From assembly GCF_024053505.1 (NCBI RefSeq), contig NZ_JAMXQS010000006.1, positions 186,001 to 250,000 of the forward strand: a stretch of DNA of 64,000 bases. The letters run 5' to 3'. Below are positions 59,800 to 64,000 of this stretch, one piece after another; position 1 is the first letter of the stretch, and every line of letters begins with the position of its first letter. The DNA is from Mesorhizobium liriopis. Its GTDB lineage: Bacteria; Pseudomonadota; Alphaproteobacteria; Rhizobiales; Rhizobiaceae. The notes beneath the pieces were generated by a model that saw nothing but the letters and a program-made list of their open reading frames with translations, was not told where the DNA came from and made no database searches. The position numbers and the translations under genes were made by a program.

Positions 59800-60771
59800 C
59801 TACCAGCGCAGCAGAACCGCACCCCAGGTGAAGCCGCCGCCCATGGCTTCGAGCATCACCACGTCACCTTTCTTGATGCGTCCATCACCGACCGCCTCGC
59901 CCAGCGCCAACGGTACGGACGCGGCCGAGGTGTTGCCATGCAGGTTCACGGTGATGACCACCTTGTTCTCATCGATGCCGAGTTTCTTGGCGGAGGCGTC
60001 GATGATGCGCTTGTTGGCCTGATGCGGCACGAACCAATCGAGGTCGTCGGGACCGAGACCGGATTTGACGAAAACGTCCTCGACCACATCGGTGATCATG
60101 CCGACCGCATGTTTGAACACCTCGCGACCTTCCATGCGCAGCTTGCCGACCGTGCCGGTGGTGGAGGGACCGCCATCGACATAGAGCTTTTCGCGGTGCG
60201 AGCCGTCGGAGCGCAGGCTGGAAGCGATGATGCCGCGATCGTCCCGGGTGCCCTCGCCTTCAGCCGCTTCGAGGATGATGGCGCCGGCACCGTCGCCGAA
60301 AAGCACGCTGGTGGTGCGATCCGTCCAGTCCACAATGCGCGAGAACGTCTCGGCGCCGATCACTAGAGCGCGCTTGGCCTGCCCGCCGCGCAGGTAAAGG
60401 TCAGCTGTCACCACCGCATAAACGAAGCCTGAGCATACGGCCTGCATGTCGAAGGCGAAGCCATGGAGCATGCCGAGACGCTGCTGAATCTCGACGGCGC
60501 TTGCCGGAAAGGTGTTGTTCGGCGTCGAGGTGGCTAGCACGATCAGGTCGATATCGGCAGGCGTCAGGCCGGCATTGTCGAGTGCCTTACGCGCGGCCGC
60601 CTCGCCCAGCGAAACGGTCGTCTCGCTTTCATTGGCAATGTAGCGCTGGCGGATGCCCGTGCGTTGGGTGATCCACTCGTCCGAGGTTTCGACGATGCCC
60701 TCGAAATCCGTGTTCTTCATCACGCGCGCCGGCAGTGCCGTGCCGATGCCGCGAACGACTGACCGAATCAT
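59800..60771 (-). CDS. fabH: 3-oxoacyl-ACP synthase III
   Basis: 323 residues from ATG 60771 ([20 protein letters not shown]). The catalytic triad is intact: Cys113 ([12 protein letters not shown]), His250 ([11 protein letters not shown]) and Asn280 ([16 protein letters not shown]). It condenses acetyl-CoA with malonyl-ACP to start fatty acid synthesis. It starts 7 bases after plsX. Confidence 0.96.
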   Translation of the reverse strand: MIRSVVRGIGTALPARVMKNTDFEGIVETSDEWITQRTGIRQRYIANESETTVSLGEAAARKALDNAGLTPADIDLIVLATSTPNNTFPASAVEIQQRLGMLHGFAFDMQAVCSGFVYAVVTADLYLRGGQAKRALVIGAETFSRIVDWTDRTTSVLFGDGAGAIILEAAEGEGTRDDRGIIASSLRSDGSHREKLYVDGGPSTTGTVGKLRMEGREVFKHAVGMITDVVEDVFVKSGLGPDDLDWFVPHQANKRIIDASAKKLGIDENKVVITVNLHGNTSAASVPLALGEAVGDGRIKKGDVVMLEAMGGGFTWGAVLLRW

Positions 60772-60778
60772 TCTGTTC

Positions 60779-61852
60779 TTATTCCTCGGTTTCAGGTTCG
60801 GATTCATCTTCCGCCCGCAGCGCGCCGGAGCGGAGATGACGAGCGTGGAAAAGGTCGAGATCGGCCTCGATGCGGTCGAGCAGGCGGTTGCGTACCATGT
60901 CGTAGGCGAGATCGACGGCAGCGGCGAAGCCTTCCGCATCCGCGCCGCCATGGCTCTTCACGACAATGCCGTTAAGGCCCAGGAAGACGCCGCCATTGCT
61001 CTTGCCGACATTGAGCTTCATGCGCAGCCGCTCGAAGGCGCCCTTGGCGAAGAGATAGCCGATCTTGGCCATCACCGTGCGCTGCATGGCCTCACGCAGA
61101 TAGGTGCCGATCTGGCGCGCGGTGCCTTCGGCGGTTTTCAGCGCGATGTTGCCGGTGAAGCCCTCCGTCACCACGACATCGACGGTGCCCGCCCCGATGT
61201 CGTTGCCTTCCACGAAGCCATGATATTTCATCGACGAAAGGTCGGCCTCACGCAGGAGGCGGGCGGCGTCCTTGACGTCCTCCTGTCCCTTTACGTCCTC
61301 AATGCCGACATTGAGCAGGCCGACGGTGGGGCGATCGATCTCGAATAGCGCGCGCGCCATCGCCGCACCGAGAATCGAGAAATCCACGAGCTGGTGAGCA
61401 TCGGCGCCGATGGTCGCGCCGACATCGAGCACGATGCTCTCCGAACGCACCGTTGGCCAGATGGCGGCGATGGCCGGGCGTTCGATGTTTGCCATGGTGC
61501 GCAAACAGAACTTCGACATGGCCATCAGCGCGCCGGTGTTGCCGGCCGAGATGCAGGCCTCCGCCTCCCCCAGCTTCACCGCTTCGATGGCGCGCCACAT
61601 GGAAGATTTGCCGCGACCCTGGCGAAGTGCCTGGCTCGGTTTGTCATCCATGCGCACTTCCACCTCGCAATGGGTGAAGCGGCTCGCTGCGGCCAGCCGC
61701 GGATGCGCGTCGAGGATGGGGCGTACCACCTCTTCTCGGCCATAGATCAAAAAGCGGACGTCGCTGCGGCGCGAGAGCACGGTCAACAGCGCGGGCAGCA
61801 CGACTTTCGGGCCGTGATCGCCGCCCATGGCGTCGATGGAAAGTGTGATCAA
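60779..61852 (-). CDS. plsX: Phosphate acyltransferase PlsX
   Basis: 357 residues from [20 protein letters not shown], the family start. Conserved blocks are [20 protein letters not shown] and [20 protein letters not shown]. It makes acyl phosphate from acyl-ACP for phospholipid synthesis. The C-terminal acidic end ([14 protein letters not shown]) is an added tail. Confidence 0.96.
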   Translation of the reverse strand: MITLSIDAMGGDHGPKVVLPALLTVLSRRSDVRFLIYGREEVVRPILDAHPRLAAASRFTHCEVEVRMDDKPSQALRQGRGKSSMWRAIEAVKLGEAEACISAGNTGALMAMSKFCLRTMANIERPAIAAIWPTVRSESIVLDVGATIGADAHQLVDFSILGAAMARALFEIDRPTVGLLNVGIEDVKGQEDVKDAARLLREADLSSMKYHGFVEGNDIGAGTVDVVVTEGFTGNIALKTAEGTARQIGTYLREAMQRTVMAKIGYLFAKGAFERLRMKLNVGKSNGGVFLGLNGIVVKSHGGADAEGFAAAVDLAYDMVRNRLLDRIEADLDLFHARHLRSGALRAEDESEPETEE

Positions 61853-61966
61853 GTGTCGGTCATCCCGATTGGCGCGCGCCGAAGCAGGCTACCCTGCCGG
61901 ACGCGGTGCGCGGGAAAATAGAGATTTTGCCTCGCGGCACAACGGCTTTCGCGCAACAGTCTCGTT

Positions 61967-62527
61967 TCAAGGCTTGCGCGCGAGCCCCGCGAGCTTGGCC
62001 TGCCAGTCGCTCATCGGCGCTTCTTCGCCGGCTTCCGGCTCCGCCTCGACCTTGGCGTTCGCCTTGCGAGGATAGGGATCGATGGCAAGGCCGAAGAACT
62101 GCTCGGCCAGCGCGCCGACATCGATGAAGTCGCCTGAGAATGTTTCAGGGCTGTCCGGCCCATCCATGTCGAGATGGATTTCGCCGCCAACATCGAAGCC
62201 TTCGCGACCGAGCTTCGAGTCCTCGGGCAGGAAGACGGCATCGATCTCTTCATCGATGCGATTCCGGAGTGGCTCGAGCGTGACCACGCATTCCTGATCG
62301 ATCAGTGCCTCGACCCGGCCGCGCACGCGAACACCGTTGCGCTTCCATTTCTCGACGGTCAAATCTGCCTTGAAGCTCTCGACGCCGAGCAGACCGTGCT
62401 CGTCGGCAAGTTCCGCGCGCGTTTCTGCATCGGGCTCGATTAGCACCGGTGTTCCGCGGTCGGGCAGACGTGCGACATTGACGGGATGCGCGATGGGACT
62501 GCGGGTTTCGTGGTTGGGGTGGCTCAT
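61967..62527 (-). CDS. DUF177 (YceD-like) protein
   Basis: 186 residues. The DUF177 pattern is present: VRVRGRVEALIDQECVVTLE with the single conserved Cys, then DEEIDAVFLPED and GDFIDVGALAEQFFGLAIDP. YceD relatives affect 23S rRNA accumulation and usually precede rpmF, but here plsX follows after a 114-base gap and no rpmF is present. The ATG overlaps the stop of the upstream chaperone gene. Confidence 0.88.
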   Translation of the reverse strand: MSHPNHETRSPIAHPVNVARLPDRGTPVLIEPDAETRAELADEHGLLGVESFKADLTVEKWKRNGVRVRGRVEALIDQECVVTLEPLRNRIDEEIDAVFLPEDSKLGREGFDVGGEIHLDMDGPDSPETFSGDFIDVGALAEQFFGLAIDPYPRKANAKVEAEPEAGEEAPMSDWQAKLAGLARKP

Positions 62528-63075
62528 CGTCCAAACTCCTCGGCCGCGTCAGGGAATCGCAGCGTTCCGGCCACGATCTCTTCGAGCGGCTGTGCCGCGA
62601 GCGTGGTCGCAGCATGTGAAACGTAAGATGCGAAGGCATCGGCCTGTGCATCGCGCGCTTCGCCCGGCCGTATATTGCGAAGCAGGGCGTCGGCGAGTGC
62701 CGCGCGGTCGTCGCGGTCGAGTGCCTCACCATAGGCACCGGTGCGGCCGTAAAACATCCGCGCGAGCTTCTTCATGCGCTTCGGAATGCCCATGTCGCCG
62801 ATGCCGAGATCGCGCAGCGAACTGTCCACGTCGGCAAAGAACATGTCCGTCAGTTCCTGCGCCACGTCGCGCGCGGCGACCGTCTGATCCTGCACGCGGC
62901 GCAGAACGAGAAAGACATGAAGACCGATCATCTCGAATCGGCCGAGCGGCGTGTCGGGCACGTTCCACCGCGCATAAAAGGTCGGCTGCCGCGCGGCTGC
63001 CACGATCTGCTCATAGAGCGCATCGATGATCGCACGATTGGCTCGGCGCTTTCTGCTGAATAATCGTTCGAGCAT
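62524..63075 (-). CDS. Ubiquinol-cytochrome c chaperone (CBP3-like)
   Basis: 183 residues from ATG 63075. The family helical domain includes IVAAARQPTFYARWNVPDTP, LGRFEMIGLHVFLVLRRVQD and LGIGDMGIPKRMKKLARMFY. CBP3 relatives aid assembly of cytochrome b in the bc1 complex. It overlaps the DUF177 gene by 4 bases and is divergent from bamE. Confidence 0.9.
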   Translation of the reverse strand: MLERLFSRKRRANRAIIDALYEQIVAAARQPTFYARWNVPDTPLGRFEMIGLHVFLVLRRVQDQTVAARDVAQELTDMFFADVDSSLRDLGIGDMGIPKRMKKLARMFYGRTGAYGEALDRDDRAALADALLRNIRPGEARDAQADAFASYVSHAATTLAAQPLEEIVAGTLRFPDAAEEFGR

Positions 63076-63213
63076 CACTGAATTTCCGCGCGCTCTCGCA
63101 AATGATGGCGCTGTTGCAACGGTAGGGAAGCTGGTTTACCGCTTCAATCGCCCGGATCAAGGGCGGACAGGGGCCGAAGGGTGGCACTGGATCGACTGGA
63201 TGGGGAGTTGCGC

Positions 63214-63726
63214 TTGAGGGGAACGAATTTCAAGAGGGCTGCAGCCTGGGGGCAAGCTGCGCCACTTCTTGCCGCAGGCCTATTGCTGGCCGGCTGCAAT
63301 GGCACGGGCAATCTCGGCCTGACGCCCGGCGAGACGATCACGCAGGGCTATATCATCGACCAGGCGCAGATCGACTCGGTACCGGTTGGTTCGAGCCGCG
63401 AACAGGTTCTGCTCGCGCTCGGCACGCCTTCGACCACGGCGACCTTCGACAATGAAGTCTTCTACTACATCTCTCAGACGCGTCGCCGCAGCGTGGCCTT
63501 CATGAATGCGCGCCTCGTCGACCAGCGCATTTTGGCCGTTTACTTCGGCGCGGATGGCCGCGTGACCAATATCGCGAATTACGGCATGAAGGACGGCAAG
63601 GTGTTCGACTTCATCTCGCGCACCACGCCAACGGGCGGCAAAGACCAGAACTTCCTCGGCCGCATCCTTTCGGGAGCCGGCGCCAAGCCGAGTCTGCCGG
63701 GGGCAAATCCGACCAGCTCCTTCTAG
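63214..63726 (+). CDS. bamE: Outer membrane assembly lipoprotein BamE
   Basis: 170 residues from TTG 63214, with GGGGAG 6 bases upstream; a GTG at 63181 is possible. Signal peptide and lipobox LLLAGC give a lipoprotein. The SmpA/OmlA domain is visible: VPVGSSREQVLLALGTPSTT, then EVFYYISQTRRRSVAFMNAR and LAVYFGADGRVTNIANYGMK. It stabilises the BAM complex that inserts beta-barrels. A long hairpin terminator follows. Confidence 0.9.
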   Translation: MRGTNFKRAAAWGQAAPLLAAGLLLAGCNGTGNLGLTPGETITQGYIIDQAQIDSVPVGSSREQVLLALGTPSTTATFDNEVFYYISQTRRRSVAFMNARLVDQRILAVYFGADGRVTNIANYGMKDGKVFDFISRTTPTGGKDQNFLGRILSGAGAKPSLPGANPTSSF

Positions 63727-63743
63727 GAGCAGGCGCAGAATCA

Positions 63744-63775
63744 GAAAGGCCCGCGGAGCGATCCGCGGGCCTTTC
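63744..63775. terminator. Bidirectional terminator between bamE and hppA
   Basis: Fourteen-base perfect stem GAAAGGCCCGCGGA (63744-63757) / TCCGCGGGCCTTTC (63762-63775), GCGA loop, with T-rich bases on both sides. It serves the convergent bamE and hppA genes. Confidence 0.8.
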
Positions 63776-63783
63776 GTTTATGG

Positions 63784-64000
63784 TCAGGCCGAGTGGGCCA
63801 GAACCGCCAGCAGCAGCAAGGCCACGATGTTCGTGATCTTGATAGCGGGGTTCACGGCCGGGCCGGCGGTGTCCTTGTAGGGGTCGCCCACCGTGTCGCC
63901 GGTGACCGATGCCTTGTGCGCCTCGGAGCCCTTCACGTGGCGGACGCCGTCCTTATCGATGAAGCCGTCCTCGAAGCTCTTCTTCGCATTGTCCCAAGCA
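63784..64000 (-). CDS. hppA: Membrane-bound proton-translocating pyrophosphatase, C-terminal end
   Basis: Stop at 63784; 72 codons are visible and the gene runs past the right edge. The visible part is the family C-terminus: [58 protein letters not shown], then [11 protein letters not shown]. These include the conserved acidic and lysine residues of the third substrate motif. It hydrolyses pyrophosphate to pump protons, and sits in the inner membrane. Confidence 0.93.
   Translation of the reverse strand, partial: AWDNAKKSFEDGFIDKDGVRHVKGSEAHKASVTGDTVGDPYKDTAGPAVNPAIKITNIVALLLLAVLAHSA

Overview
The window is about 64 kb of a GC-rich alphaproteobacterial chromosome. It most resembles Hyphomicrobiales (Rhizobiales), probably a Phyllobacteriaceae or Mesorhizobium-like lineage; this is a judgement from gene order and signals, not from a database search. 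Supporting signs are the nuo cluster with separate nuoC and nuoD, proS-lolC-lolD, plsX-fabH-ihfA-merR, clpP-clpX-lon-hupB, DUF1467, DUF177 and DUF2842 proteins, promoters of the CTTG-N17-CTA type, and a GTTC-N7-GTTC LexA box. I found no insertion sequence, prophage, integrase or CRISPR array.

Layout. 1-4.4 kb: an RLAN/RimK-type ATP-grasp ligase (cut by the left edge) with a GNAT enzyme, an MFS transporter, a DUF1624 membrane protein and a LiuR-like MerR regulator. 4.4-10.5 kb: mgtE, tRNA-Leu(GAG), lipB, a 28-residue membrane microprotein under an apparent LexA-controlled promoter, and proS-lolC-lolD. 10.5-10.9 kb: a gene-free stretch with a strong rightward terminator, a possible small RNA. 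10.9-29.8 kb: one long leftward transcription unit, nuoA-nuoN followed by birA, rnj and a DUF1467 gene. Inserted in it are an FkbM-type methyltransferase (between nuoD and nuoE), a 26-residue coupled micro-ORF (nuoF/nuoG) and a 63-residue membrane protein (nuoH/nuoI). 30-37 kb: a YcaQ-type DNA glycosylase, tRNA-Asp, tRNA-Val, hupB, lon, clpX and clpP. 37-48.6 kb: mixed metabolism (sarcosine-oxidase-like flavoprotein, cytochrome P450, cupin, metY, VOC protein, ECHDC3-like crotonase, rplM-rpsI, GDPD, speB, argC, ctaA, DUF2842).

48.6-57.8 kb: a compact surface-polysaccharide locus with deacetylase, GNAT/FemAB-like acetyltransferase, Wzz-type co-polymerase fused to a degenerate tyrosine-kinase-like domain, Wza-type lipoprotein, GT4 glycosyltransferase, initiating sugar-phosphate transferase and Wzy-like polymerase. 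Its content resembles holdfast (hfs) and unipolar polysaccharide (upp) loci. A 34-residue membrane microprotein follows.

58-64 kb: tRNA-Pro(GGG), GFA protein, MerR regulator, ihfA, fabH, plsX, a DUF177/YceD protein and a cytochrome bc1 chaperone on the minus strand, then bamE and the C-terminal end of hppA. The strongest candidate for something undescribed is the LexA-box microprotein at 6983-7069, which by size, topology and control looks like an analogue of the Caulobacter SOS division inhibitor SidA.
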